Assembly (NCBI RefSeq): GCF_000719135.1
Contig: NZ_JOEK01000002.1
Location: 522,640-586,639 of the forward strand
Direction: 5' to 3'
Length of the DNA: 64,000 nt
Source: Streptomyces avicenniae
GTDB taxonomy: Bacteria > Actinomycetota > Actinomycetes > Streptomycetales > Streptomycetaceae
Made by a program: the position numbers and the translations under genes
The notes under the pieces: model-generated
Seen by the model: the letters and a program-made list of their open reading frames with translations, nothing else
Databases searched by the model: none
Told to the model about the DNA's origin: nothing
Shown: one piece after another, positions 26,558 to 35,028 of the stretch
Layout: every line of letters begins with the position of its first letter
Position numbering within the stretch: the first letter of the stretch is position 1

Positions 26558-26603
26558 CTCCCCCACCGCTGTTCCCTCTTCGACGGACGGAGACTGACAT
26601 CCC

Positions 26604-27899
26604 ATGGCATCCGGCAAGGCGGTGATCAGAGCCCGGCCCTGGGCCGTCGCGTGCTTCCTGCTGCCCGCGCTGCTGCTCCTCGGCGCACTGGTCGTCTACC
26701 CCATCGCGTACTCGGTCTGGCGCAGTCTCTTCGACGCGTCGGGCGACGGGTTCGTCGGCCTGGACAACTTCACCCAGTTGTTCACGGACGACTCGATCCG
26801 GCACGCACTGCGCAACAACCTCATATGGATCGTGGTCGCCCCCACCGTGGCGACCGGACTCGGCCTGATCTTCGCGGTCCTGACGGAACGTATCCGCTGG
26901 GCCACCGCATTCAAGCTGATCATCTTCATGCCGATGGCCATCTCCATGCTGGCGGCCGGCATCATCTTCCGGCTCGTCTACGAGCAGGACCCGGACCGCG
27001 GCCTCGCCAACGCGGTGCTGACCACCGTGCACGACGCGTTCTCCGGCGACTCGTCCTGGCCTGACGCCGAGCCGCGCCCCGACGGGCCGATCACGGCGCA
27101 GGAGGACGGCTCGTTCCTCCTGGAGACGCCGGTGTCCGCGGGGCAGCCGGTGCTGCTGCCGCTGGTGGCGGTGCCGCAGCCCGAGCTGGAGGGCGCGGCG
27201 GTCGCCGCCGCGCCGTCGGGCGACCCGGCGGCGGTGACCGGCACCGTGTGGATGGACTTCACGCGGGGCGGCGGCACCCCCGACACCATCGACCCGGAGG
27301 AGAAGGCACTCGCCGGGATCACGGTGGAGGCCGTGCGGGACGGCGAGGTCGTCGCCGACGCGACGACGGGCGACGACGGCACGTTCACCCTCCCCGCCGA
27401 GGCGGACGGCGCGCAGCTGCGGCTGGCGGCGGACAGCTTCACCGCCCCGTACAACGGCGCCGAGTGGCTGGGGCCCAACCTGGTGACGCCCGCGATCATC
27501 GGGTCGTACGTCTGGATGTGGGCCGGGTTCGCGATGGTCCTCATCGCCGCGGGCCTCGCCGGGGTGCCACGCGAGACGCTGGAGGCCGCCCGCGTGGACG
27601 GCGCGAACGAGTGGCAGGTCTTCCGCCGCATCACCGTCCCGCTCCTCGCCCCGCTGCTGGCGGTGGTGATGGTGACGCTGATGATCAACGTGCTGAAGAT
27701 CTTCGACCTCGTGTACGTCATCCCGCCCAGCTCCAGCCAGGGTGACGCCAATGTGCTGGCGCTCCAGCTCTACCTGGAGTCCTTCGGCACGGGCGGCGAC
27801 CAGGGGGTGGGCAGCGCCATCGCGGTGCTCCTGCTGCTCCTGGTGCTGCCGGTGATGTTCTTCAACCTGAGAAGGCTGCGACGGGAGAACCAGCGGTGA
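26604..27899 (+). CDS. Sugar ABC permease with extracytoplasmic beta-sandwich insert
   Basis: A protein of 431 residues, whereas most CUT1 permeases have about 300. Membrane helices lie at about 15-35, 73-95, 104-124 and again from 295 onward, and the EAA loop LEAARVDGANEWQVFRRITVP is present near 323-343. Between the third and fourth helices, residues about 140-285 form a hydrophilic insert. Its part from about 210 to 280 resembles a carboxypeptidase-regulatory/SdrB-like beta-sandwich (GTVWMDF, ITVEAVRDGEVVADATTGDDGTFTLPA). The insert faces the outside. The gene begins 105 bases after the binding-protein gene and overlaps the next permease by four bases. Confidence 0.87.
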   Translation: MASGKAVIRARPWAVACFLLPALLLLGALVVYPIAYSVWRSLFDASGDGFVGLDNFTQLFTDDSIRHALRNNLIWIVVAPTVATGLGLIFAVLTERIRWATAFKLIIFMPMAISMLAAGIIFRLVYEQDPDRGLANAVLTTVHDAFSGDSSWPDAEPRPDGPITAQEDGSFLLETPVSAGQPVLLPLVAVPQPELEGAAVAAAPSGDPAAVTGTVWMDFTRGGGTPDTIDPEEKALAGITVEAVRDGEVVADATTGDDGTFTLPAEADGAQLRLAADSFTAPYNGAEWLGPNLVTPAIIGSYVWMWAGFAMVLIAAGLAGVPRETLEAARVDGANEWQVFRRITVPLLAPLLAVVMVTLMINVLKIFDLVYVIPPSSSQGDANVLALQLYLESFGTGGDQGVGSAIAVLLLLLVLPVMFFNLRRLRRENQR

Positions 27900-28822
27900 G
27901 CGCGACGACCCTGACGGCGAAAGAACCGGAACCGACGGGCACGGCGGCGGACGGCGCCGCGGGGCCGCCCCGGCGTTCCCTGGCCTCCCGGGCCGCCGCG
28001 TTCGCCGCGAGCGGCGCGGTGCGGGTGGTGCTGGTGATCCTGGCGGTGGTCTGGCTGCTGCCGACCGCCGGGCTGCTCGTGTCCTCGTTCCGCGACTCGC
28101 GGGACATCGCCTCGTCCGGCTGGTGGGAGACGCTGACCGACCCGGGGCAGTGGACGGTCGGCAACTACGACGCGCTGCTGAGCAACGACACGTTCACCGA
28201 CTCGGTGTGGACGACGGTGCTGATCACCGTGCCCGCGACCGGGCTGGTGATCATCCTGGGGGCACTGGCCGCGTACGCGTTCGCGTGGCTGGACTTCCCC
28301 GGGCGCGACTGGTGGTTCCTGCTGGTGGTGGCGCTGCTGGTGGTGCCGGTGCAGGTGGCGCTGATCCCCGTGGCGCGGCTGTTCAACACGCTGGGGATCT
28401 TCGAGACGACGCTCGGCGTCGTCCTGTTCCACTCCGCGTTCGGCCTGCCGTTCGCCATCTTCCTGCTGCGGAACTTCTTCGCCGAGATACCGCGCGAGCT
28501 GCTGGAGGCGGCGAAGCTGGACGGCGCGGGCGAGCTGCGGCTGTTCACCCGGGTGGTGCTGCCGCTGGCCGGCCCGGCGATCGCGGCGCTCGGCATCTTC
28601 CAGTTCATGTGGGTGTGGAACGACATGCTGGTGGCGCTGATCTTCGCCGACTCGGGCTCGCCGCCGATGACGGTCGCGCTCCAGCAGGAGATGCGGCAGT
28701 TCGGCAGCAACTTCGACGTGCTCGCGCCGGGCGCGTTCCTCACGATGGTCATCCCGCTGGCGATCTTCTTCGCGTTCCAGCGGCAGTTCGTGGCCGGGAT
28801 GATGTCCGGCGCCGTGAAGTAG
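27896..28822 (+). CDS. Sugar ABC permease, second subunit
   Basis: A protein of 308 residues with six predicted membrane helices and the EAA loop LLEAAKLDGAGELRLFTRVVLP (MalG/AglG side of the CUT1 family). It starts with a GTG inside the stop of the upstream permease (GTGA overlap), so translation is coupled. No ATPase gene follows; in Streptomyces the shared ATPase MsiK normally powers such importers. A strong hairpin ends the operon. Confidence 0.88.
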   Translation: MSATTLTAKEPEPTGTAADGAAGPPRRSLASRAAAFAASGAVRVVLVILAVVWLLPTAGLLVSSFRDSRDIASSGWWETLTDPGQWTVGNYDALLSNDTFTDSVWTTVLITVPATGLVIILGALAAYAFAWLDFPGRDWWFLLVVALLVVPVQVALIPVARLFNTLGIFETTLGVVLFHSAFGLPFAIFLLRNFFAEIPRELLEAAKLDGAGELRLFTRVVLPLAGPAIAALGIFQFMWVWNDMLVALIFADSGSPPMTVALQQEMRQFGSNFDVLAPGAFLTMVIPLAIFFAFQRQFVAGMMSGAVK

Positions 28823-28840
28823 GCCGCGCGGCGGCGGAAC

Positions 28841-28878
28841 GGGGCCGGGCCCGGCGGGCGACCGCCGGGCCCGGCCCC
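28841..28878 (+). terminator. Strong hairpin after the ABC transporter operon
   Basis: Complementary 17-base arms at 28841-28857 and 28862-28878 with a four-base loop, 19 bases after the stop of the second permease. Confidence 0.75.
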
Positions 28879-29003
28879 TCGTGCTGCTCCGAACGGACGG
28901 ATCGGGGCCGCGACACTTCCGGCGTCCCCGGCGCGGCGGCATCGAAGAGAGATTGTCGGATGGTCATTGGTCATCCGATATGCCGCCCCGTGGATGTGGT
29001 GCC

Positions 29004-31166
29004 GTGCCCCGCTTCAGCATCATCGTGCCCGCCTACCAGGTGCAGGCGTATCTCCCCGCCTGCCTCACGTCCGTCCTCGCACAGGACTTCGCCGACGTCG
29101 AACTGCTCGTCGTGGACGACGCGTCGCCCGACGCGTGCGGCGAGATCATCGCCGAGTTCGCCGCCGCCGACGCCCGCGTCACCGGACTGCGCCACGCGCG
29201 CACCGAGGGCCCGGGACCGGCCAGGAACACGGCCCTGGAGCGCGCCACGGGCGACTACGTCCTCTTCCTCGACGGCGACGACACCCTCACGCCCGGCGCG
29301 CTGACCGCCGTCGCCGCCCACCTCGACGCCACGGGGCACCCGCAGCTCCTCGTCACGGACCACGCCGTCCTGTCCTTCGACGGCACCCTCACCCCCGGGC
29401 TCCCCGCCGACCTCCTCGCACGGCGCGGCCCCGACGTCGGCCCCCTCACCGCCCGCCCCTCCCTCCTGCGGCTGCCCCCCACGGCATGGGGCCGCGCGTA
29501 CCGCCGCGACTTCCTGCTCCGGCGCGACCTGCGCTTCCCGCCCGGCCACCACCAGGACATCCCCTTCGCCTACCCGGCGCTGATCGCCGCCGAGAGCATC
29601 GCCGTCCTGGACCGCGTCTGCCTGCACCACCGCGCCCGCCGCCGGGGCGGCCGTACGCACGGCCCGGGCCCCGGCCACGCCGACCTCGTCGAGCAGTACG
29701 AACGCGCCTTCGCCCTGCTGCCGTCCCCCCGCTGGCGCGCGGCGCTCTACCGGCGCATGGCCGAACACCTCAGCGCCGTCCACCGCACCCCCGGCCTGCT
29801 GCCCGCCGACGTGCGCCCCGACTTCTTCCGCCGCAGCGCCGCCCTGTGCAGACGCCACCGCACGGCGGCCGGGGCCACGGCGCTGGGGGCCAGGCAGGGC
29901 GGGGCGCACGTCCTCTTCCGGCTCGGGGCGCGCCGCGCGTTCCGGCTCGCGTCCGCGCTCCAGCGCCTCGGCGGACGGCTGCGGGCCACCGCACGCGGCG
30001 CGGTCCGCGCGGTGCGCGCGCTGGCCCTGCGGGCGCACTACCGCTGCCAGCTCCGGCTGCCGCTCGACACGCACCTCGCCGTGTTCACCGCGGGACGCGG
30101 CGGCCGGTACGGCTGCCACCCGGCCGCCATCGAGGCGAAGCTGCGCGAACTGGCCACCGGCATCCGCACGGCCTGGGTCGCAGGCCCCGGCCAGACCCTG
30201 CCCCACGGCGTACGGCGCCTGACGCCCGGCACCGCCGCGTACTGGTCCGCGCTCGCCCGCGCCCGCTACCTCGTCAGCAACAGCGGCTTCCCCGACGTCC
30301 TCGCCGACCGCCCCGGGCAACTGCGCCTCCAGACGCACCAGGGCACCCCCCTCGCCCACCGCGGCCTGGACACCCCGGTGCGCGACGTGCCCCGGCTGCT
30401 GCGGCAGATCGACACCTGGGACTACTGCCTCTCCGCCAACCGCCACTCCACCCTCGCCTGGGAGGCCGCCTACCCGGCCGACTTCGTCACGCTGGAGTAC
30501 GGCTCCCCCCGCGCCGACGTCTTCCACACCGCGAGCGTCGCCGACGTGCTGCGCGCCCGCGCCCGCCTCGGCGTACCCGACGGCGTGCTCGCCGTCCTCT
30601 ACGCACCCGCGCCGCGCGCGTACGCCGCCAGGCGACGCTCCCCGCTGGACCTCGCGCTCCTCGCCCGCGCCCTGGGCCCGCGCTTCCGGCTGCTCGCCGC
30701 GACGGACGACGCGCTGGAGGAACAGTGCCTCGCGGCGGACGCGCTGGTCACGGACTACGCGCCCGTGCTGTTCGACTACGCGGCGCTCGACCGGCCCGTC
30801 GTCGTCCACGCCGACGACTGGGAGACGTACCGCACGGTGCACGGCGCCTACTTCGACCTGCCCGCCGCCGCCCCAGGGCCGGTCACCCGCACGGCCGCCG
30901 AACTGACCGCCGTCCTCACCGACCCCCGCCTGTGGACCGACCCGGGGCTCGCCGCACGGCGGGCCGCGTTCCGGCAGCGCTTCTGCCCCTACGACGACGG
31001 GCTCGCCGCCGAGCGCGTCGTGCGCACGTTCTTCCTCGACGGCCGGGACGTGCCGCCCGTCATCCCCGCCAAGGCCCGCCGCCCCGTCCCGGGCGCGGTC
31101 GCGGTGGCCGCCCCCCGGCGGCCGTCCGCGCAGGGCCGCATTCCGCGCGAGTTCCTGGAGGTATGA
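29004..31166 (+). CDS. Two-domain glycosyltransferase: GT2 plus CDP-glycerol glycerophosphotransferase
   Basis: A protein of 720 residues. Residues 1-230 form a GT2 (GT-A) domain: FSIIVPAYQVQAYLPACL, VVDDASPD and the metal site LFLDGDD near 88. A basic helical linker is followed by a TagF/TarF-like domain (about 340-690) with YLVSNSGFPD, LRLQTHQGTPLAHRG, YDYCLSAN-type and ADALVTDYAPVLFDYAALDRP segments. TagF-like enzymes add glycerol phosphate (or ribitol phosphate) to wall teichoic acid, so the protein probably builds a wall polymer in which sugar and polyol phosphate alternate. I took the GTG at 29004, where the domain begins; in-frame ATG 28980 is possible. The galE gene follows after one base. 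Confidence 0.82.
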   Translation: MPRFSIIVPAYQVQAYLPACLTSVLAQDFADVELLVVDDASPDACGEIIAEFAAADARVTGLRHARTEGPGPARNTALERATGDYVLFLDGDDTLTPGALTAVAAHLDATGHPQLLVTDHAVLSFDGTLTPGLPADLLARRGPDVGPLTARPSLLRLPPTAWGRAYRRDFLLRRDLRFPPGHHQDIPFAYPALIAAESIAVLDRVCLHHRARRRGGRTHGPGPGHADLVEQYERAFALLPSPRWRAALYRRMAEHLSAVHRTPGLLPADVRPDFFRRSAALCRRHRTAAGATALGARQGGAHVLFRLGARRAFRLASALQRLGGRLRATARGAVRAVRALALRAHYRCQLRLPLDTHLAVFTAGRGGRYGCHPAAIEAKLRELATGIRTAWVAGPGQTLPHGVRRLTPGTAAYWSALARARYLVSNSGFPDVLADRPGQLRLQTHQGTPLAHRGLDTPVRDVPRLLRQIDTWDYCLSANRHSTLAWEAAYPADFVTLEYGSPRADVFHTASVADVLRARARLGVPDGVLAVLYAPAPRAYAARRRSPLDLALLARALGPRFRLLAATDDALEEQCLAADALVTDYAPVLFDYAALDRPVVVHADDWETYRTVHGAYFDLPAAAPGPVTRTAAELTAVLTDPRLWTDPGLAARRAAFRQRFCPYDDGLAAERVVRTFFLDGRDVPPVIPAKARRPVPGAVAVAAPRRPSAQGRIPREFLEV

Positions 31167-31167
31167 C

Positions 31168-32139
31168 ATGTCCTTCCTGATCACCGGCGGCGCCGGATAC
31201 ATCGGCGCCCACGTGGTGCGCGCGCTGGCCCTGGCGGGCGAACGGGTCGTGGCGTACGACGACCTGTCGGCGGGCGACGCCACGCGCCTGCCGGACGGCG
31301 TGCCGCTCGTGCAGGGCTCGATCCTCGACCGGGGCGTCCTCGACCGGACCATCGCCGACCACCGCGTGCACACGGTGATCCACCTGGCCGCGCGCAAGGA
31401 CGCCGCCGAGTCCGTCCGCCAGCCGCTGCGCTACTACCGCGAGAACCTGCACGGCCTCCAGATCCTGCTGGAGGCGGCGCGCGGCGCCCGCGTCGGCCGC
31501 TTCGTGCTCTCCTCGTCCGCCGCCGTCTACGGCTCCCCGTACACCGACCTGGTGACGGAGGACACGCCCTGCCGCCCGCTCAGCCCGTACGGCGAGACGA
31601 AGCTCGCCGGGGAGTGGCTGGTGCGTGACGTCGGCCGCGCGCACGGCATGGCGACCGCGTGCCTGCGCTACTTCAACGTGGCGGGCGCCGCCCTCCCCGC
31701 GCTCGCCGACCGGGGCACCTCCACGCTCGTCCCGATGACGTTCGACCTCCTCGCCGCCGGGCTGCCGCCGCAGATCTTCGGCGACGACTACCCGACGCGG
31801 GACGGCACCTGCGTCCGCGACTGGGTGCACGTCGAGGACCTGGCCGACGCGCACGTCGCGACCGTCCGCACCCTCGCCGAGCAGGCCGGGCCCGAGCACC
31901 TGACACTCAACATCGGGCGCGGGCGTGGCGTCTCGGTGCGCGAGATGGTCGGCCACATCTCCGCGCTCACCTGCACCACGCACCTGCGCCCCACCACGGC
32001 CCCGCGCCGCCCCGGCGACCCGGCCCACGTCGTGGCCTCCCCCGACCTCGCCACCAAACAGCTCGGCTGGACGGCCCACCGCGACCTGGACAGCATGATC
32101 ACCTCGTCCTGGGCGGGCTGGCTGCACCACACGGCGTGA
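31168..32139 (+). CDS. galE: UDP-glucose 4-epimerase
   Basis: A protein of 323 residues of the short-chain dehydrogenase fold. The NAD-binding GGAGYIG is at 7-13, Ser116 or Ser117 in LSSSAAVYG, and Tyr141 with Lys145 form the catalytic pair YGETK. It interconverts UDP-glucose and UDP-galactose in the cytoplasm. CTGGAGG at the end of the upstream gene serves as its ribosome binding site, so it is coupled to the wall polymer transferase and may supply its UDP-sugar. Confidence 0.9.
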   Translation: MSFLITGGAGYIGAHVVRALALAGERVVAYDDLSAGDATRLPDGVPLVQGSILDRGVLDRTIADHRVHTVIHLAARKDAAESVRQPLRYYRENLHGLQILLEAARGARVGRFVLSSSAAVYGSPYTDLVTEDTPCRPLSPYGETKLAGEWLVRDVGRAHGMATACLRYFNVAGAALPALADRGTSTLVPMTFDLLAAGLPPQIFGDDYPTRDGTCVRDWVHVEDLADAHVATVRTLAEQAGPEHLTLNIGRGRGVSVREMVGHISALTCTTHLRPTTAPRRPGDPAHVVASPDLATKQLGWTAHRDLDSMITSSWAGWLHHTA

Positions 32140-32312
32140 CCTTGCGGGGGGGCCGGGCCGTTCGGCCGGGTGAGAAAGCGGATGATCCGCTCCCGGAGGT
32201 GATCGGGCGCCCCCCGGCTCCCGGGCGGCCGACCGCCGACCGCCGCTCGCCGCAGGACGAGCAGCATGCGGTGATCTTCCGCAATGCCCCGCCCCGGACA
32301 TCCCCGAGATCG

Positions 32313-34394
32313 TCAGGCGGACCGGACGGCGATGGTGCACAGGCGCTTGGTGGCCCGGGTCAGGGCCACGTACAAGTCCCTTTCCCCACCGGGGCGGGCC
32401 GTGACGATCTCCTCGGGGTTCATGACGACGACCCCGTCGAACTCCAGGCCGCGCGCCTCGGACGCGGGCACGACGCGTGCGTGGTGGGCGATGCCCTGGG
32501 CCGTCAGCTCGCTCACCCTGGTGTCCGCGCAGATCACTCCCAGAAGCTCGCCCGGGTGCGCGGTGCTCTGGGCTCGGAGCTCCTGGACGACGGCGGTGAC
32601 CAACCCGTCCGGAGGCGTGGTCACGGTGCGGGGGCTCTCGCCGCTTCGCAGTGACCGCGTCGGCTTCTGGTCAGGAGCGATCCGCGCGAGCAGGTCCCGG
32701 ACGCTCTCCAGGATCTCCTGCGTGGTGCGGTAGCTGACGGTCAGGCTGTGCAGCTTGAACCGCGGTCCGACGTGCGGGCTCAGCGCTTCCTTCCAGTCGC
32801 GGGCCGCCGCGACCGGGCCTGCCTGGGCGAAGTCACCCACCAGCGTCATCGCCCTTGCCGGGCAGCGGCGGACGATCATCCGCCACTGCATGGCGGTCAG
32901 TTCCTGCGCCTCGTCTACGACGACGTGCCCGTACGTCCGCTCCGGCGGGCCGTCGATCAGGCTCGCCGCCTCGTCCAGCAACGGCACATCGGCATCGGTC
33001 CACGGGGCGTCCGGGCCGCGCAGCAGGAGGGACCGCTCCTCCGCCGTCGATCGGGGCAGGCGCTCGGCGAGAGCGCCGGTGTCCGTCAGGAGCGCTCTCA
33101 CGAGGTCACCGGGTACCAGCCGCGGCCACAGGACCTCGACCGCTCGGTCAACGCCGGCGTCGTCGAGGAGATCCGTCCGGATGGCGTCCAGGTCCAGTTC
33201 GTGCGCCGGACCCGGGTCGGCCGCGCCTTCGGCGCGGCGCTGGGCGGCTCCCGTGAACCGGTCGAGGTCCAGGCCCGTCATGCTGGCGGCATCGGCGTCG
33301 ATCTGCTCCAGAAGGTCGCCCATGTCCCGTTGCATCGCGTCGGTGACGGCGTCGAGCAGGAGTTCCTTGAACACCTGGCGCGCGGGGTTGTGCCCCGGTA
33401 CGGCCGCCACCGCGGCGTCGCGTGCCGTGGCGACCTCCTCGCCGGACAGGTGGACCAGGTCTCGTCCGACCCGCACGGTGAAGTCACCGGCGGGGGCCTG
33501 GTGCGCGCGCAGCAGGTCGGCCAAGGCCTCGGCGAGGTCGGAACTGCCCTTGAGACGCGCCGTGTCGAACGGGTCCACCGCGTCCGTGGACACTCCGGCC
33601 AGTTCCCGGCAGGTCGCCAGGACGACGTCGTTCTCACCGAGCGAGGGAAGGACCTGGGAGATGTAGTCGAGGAACCGGGTGTTCGGGCCCACCACGAGGA
33701 CGCCTTCCTCCGCGGCGCGCGGGAACGCGTACAGGACATAGGCCGCCCGGTGCAGGGCGACCACCGTCTTGCCGGTGCCCGGCCCGCCCTGCACCACGGT
33801 CACCCCGCGGTGCGCGGAGCGGACGATCTCGTCCTGCTCGGCCTGCAGCGTCGCGACGGCCGCGTGCATCCTGCCCGTACGCCGTGCCGACAGGGCCTCG
33901 GTCAACGGGCCGTCCCCCACGACGTCCTCGTCGGTCGGGGCGGTCCCGTCCAGCAGTTCGTCGCTCACCGAGACGACCGTGCGCTCGTCGAGGCGCAGGT
34001 GCCGACGCCGCCGCAGGCCCATCGGGTGGACCGGTGTCGCCTCGTAGAAGGGCCGCGCCGCGTTCGCGCGCCAGTCCACGAGCAGGGGCAGGTCGTCCTC
34101 CTCCGTGTGCAGTCCGATCCGCCCGATGCGCAGGGCCGTGCCGTCCGTCCAGTCGATGCGCCCGAAGACCAGTCCCCTTTCGGCGCCCTCCAGCCGGCCG
34201 ATCTCCTTGGCCAGACGCTCGGCGGCGATTTCTCTCTCGTATGCCTCACCGGCGCTTTCCGCCGGCGCCTTCAGCACACTCGCCCGGTGGACTCGCGCCT
34301 CGGAAAGCCGCTCGGCGAGCAACCCGTACAGGGAGGACACATAATCCCGCTCCGATGCAACCGCGCGCACAACGGGATCATTGGTTTTCGACAA
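32313..34394 (-). CDS. HelD-family ATPase, HelR-like, TTG start
   Basis: A protein of 693 residues. A helical N-terminal arm (about 10-75) is followed by FGRIDW, LRIGRIGLHTEEDDLPLLVDWRA segments, Walker A GGPGTGKTVV near 220 and HVVVDEAQELTAMQWRMI near 495. These mark a HelD-type RNA polymerase remodeller; members such as HelR release rifampicin-blocked polymerase. I prefer the TTG at 34394, seven bases after AGGAG, over the GTG at 34433: the GTG lies upstream of the best promoter -10 (34421-34426), so it would not be in the transcript. The second copy at 333-2624 is longer and distinct. I leave out a gene name because the rifamycin role is not shown by sequence. Confidence 0.85.
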   Translation of the reverse strand: MSKTNDPVVRAVASERDYVSSLYGLLAERLSEARVHRASVLKAPAESAGEAYEREIAAERLAKEIGRLEGAERGLVFGRIDWTDGTALRIGRIGLHTEEDDLPLLVDWRANAARPFYEATPVHPMGLRRRRHLRLDERTVVSVSDELLDGTAPTDEDVVGDGPLTEALSARRTGRMHAAVATLQAEQDEIVRSAHRGVTVVQGGPGTGKTVVALHRAAYVLYAFPRAAEEGVLVVGPNTRFLDYISQVLPSLGENDVVLATCRELAGVSTDAVDPFDTARLKGSSDLAEALADLLRAHQAPAGDFTVRVGRDLVHLSGEEVATARDAAVAAVPGHNPARQVFKELLLDAVTDAMQRDMGDLLEQIDADAASMTGLDLDRFTGAAQRRAEGAADPGPAHELDLDAIRTDLLDDAGVDRAVEVLWPRLVPGDLVRALLTDTGALAERLPRSTAEERSLLLRGPDAPWTDADVPLLDEAASLIDGPPERTYGHVVVDEAQELTAMQWRMIVRRCPARAMTLVGDFAQAGPVAAARDWKEALSPHVGPRFKLHSLTVSYRTTQEILESVRDLLARIAPDQKPTRSLRSGESPRTVTTPPDGLVTAVVQELRAQSTAHPGELLGVICADTRVSELTAQGIAHHARVVPASEARGLEFDGVVVMNPEEIVTARPGGERDLYVALTRATKRLCTIAVRSA

Positions 34395-34420
34395 CAGGGG
34401 GCTCCTTCGATTCGAGCCAC

Positions 34421-34463
34421 ACCATACGGTCACATTCCCGCGAAGGTAAGTCTTGACTTACCT
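34421..34463 (-). promoter_or_regulatory. Promoter with a perfect palindrome overlapping the -35
   Basis: On the minus strand TTACCT (34449-34444) and TATGGT (34426-34421) are 17 bases apart, a fair -35/-10 pair. A perfect inverted repeat, AGGTAAGTC (34444-34452) and GACTTACCT (34455-34463) with a two-base spacer, covers the -35. A repressor bound there would block the HelD-like gene. The predicted start near 34414 leaves a leader of about 20 bases that contains the AGGAG site. Confidence 0.55.
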
Positions 34464-34579
34464 GCGGCATCATGGCCTCACGGCCGAATCCATGACGGCT
34501 GACGACCGGGTTCGCCGACAGCAGGGGTCGAATGCGACCGCCGCACCCATGTACCGGCGAGCTGCTGCCACCGTGAAAT

Positions 34580-34774
34580 TCATGGCGCAGAGGAACGGGC
34601 CTCTTCCTCGGAAGTGTCCAGGCAGCAGCTCGGCAGCCAGCAGATGACACCTCGATCCCGGGCGAATTCCCGGAGTACGGATCGCTCGGTGACCTGCCCT
34701 TTCTCCAGTTCTCGCGCGCCACGTCCCTTTCTCTGCGGCACCACGAAAACACCCGCTCGCCCGATATCATTCAT
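34580..34774 (-). CDS. Doubtful small open frame upstream of the HelD-like gene
   Basis: Would code for 64 residues beginning MNDIGRAGVFVVPQRKGRG and ending in a Ser/Glu-rich stretch with two adjacent Cys. No ribosome binding site precedes the ATG, codon use is not strongly GC-biased at the third position, and I know no relative. It could be a decayed gene or chance. Confidence 0.15.
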   Translation of the reverse strand: MNDIGRAGVFVVPQRKGRGARELEKGQVTERSVLREFARDRGVICWLPSCCLDTSEEEARSSAP

Positions 34775-35028
34775 CCGGGTATGACGTGTGGCCCCATGGC
34801 CCTTTCCGGCTTGCCCAAGCGTCCCCCTTTGACGGCCCAGCTCGTCAGGCTGTTCCACAGCGCCGCGATCAATCCGCGCCGCGCGCGGCAAAGGTGTGGT
34901 TCACCGAGAAGAACGCCCGCGGAGAGACGACGCCCCCTCTCTCTCCGACTTCCGGCCGCGTGCGGGTGAGGACCATGAACGGCATTACCCGGGGCGGGAC
35001 TAGCCGACGCCTCGGCGGCGGCGGCCGG

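Larger units (their letters stand above)
34395..35028. other. Long low-information stretch upstream of the second HelD gene
   Basis: Apart from the promoter and operator at 34421-34463, I find no convincing gene in these 630 bases. Codon patterns are flat and GC is visibly lower than in the flanks. A RAE-like repeat (GGCTTG, two bases, CAAGCG-type) lies at 34808-34821. It may be the remains of an inserted or decayed segment. Confidence 0.4.

Noticed and set aside
28971..31397. Minus-strand open frame opposite the GT2/TagF-like gene
   Set aside because: Gly/Val/Glu-rich shadow without motifs; the sense strand has both enzyme domains.
34444..34463. Iron-box (DtxR/IdeR type) reading of the palindrome
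   Set aside because: The AGG..CCT ends resemble it, but the arms are too far apart and the spacing is even, unlike the 19-base iron box.
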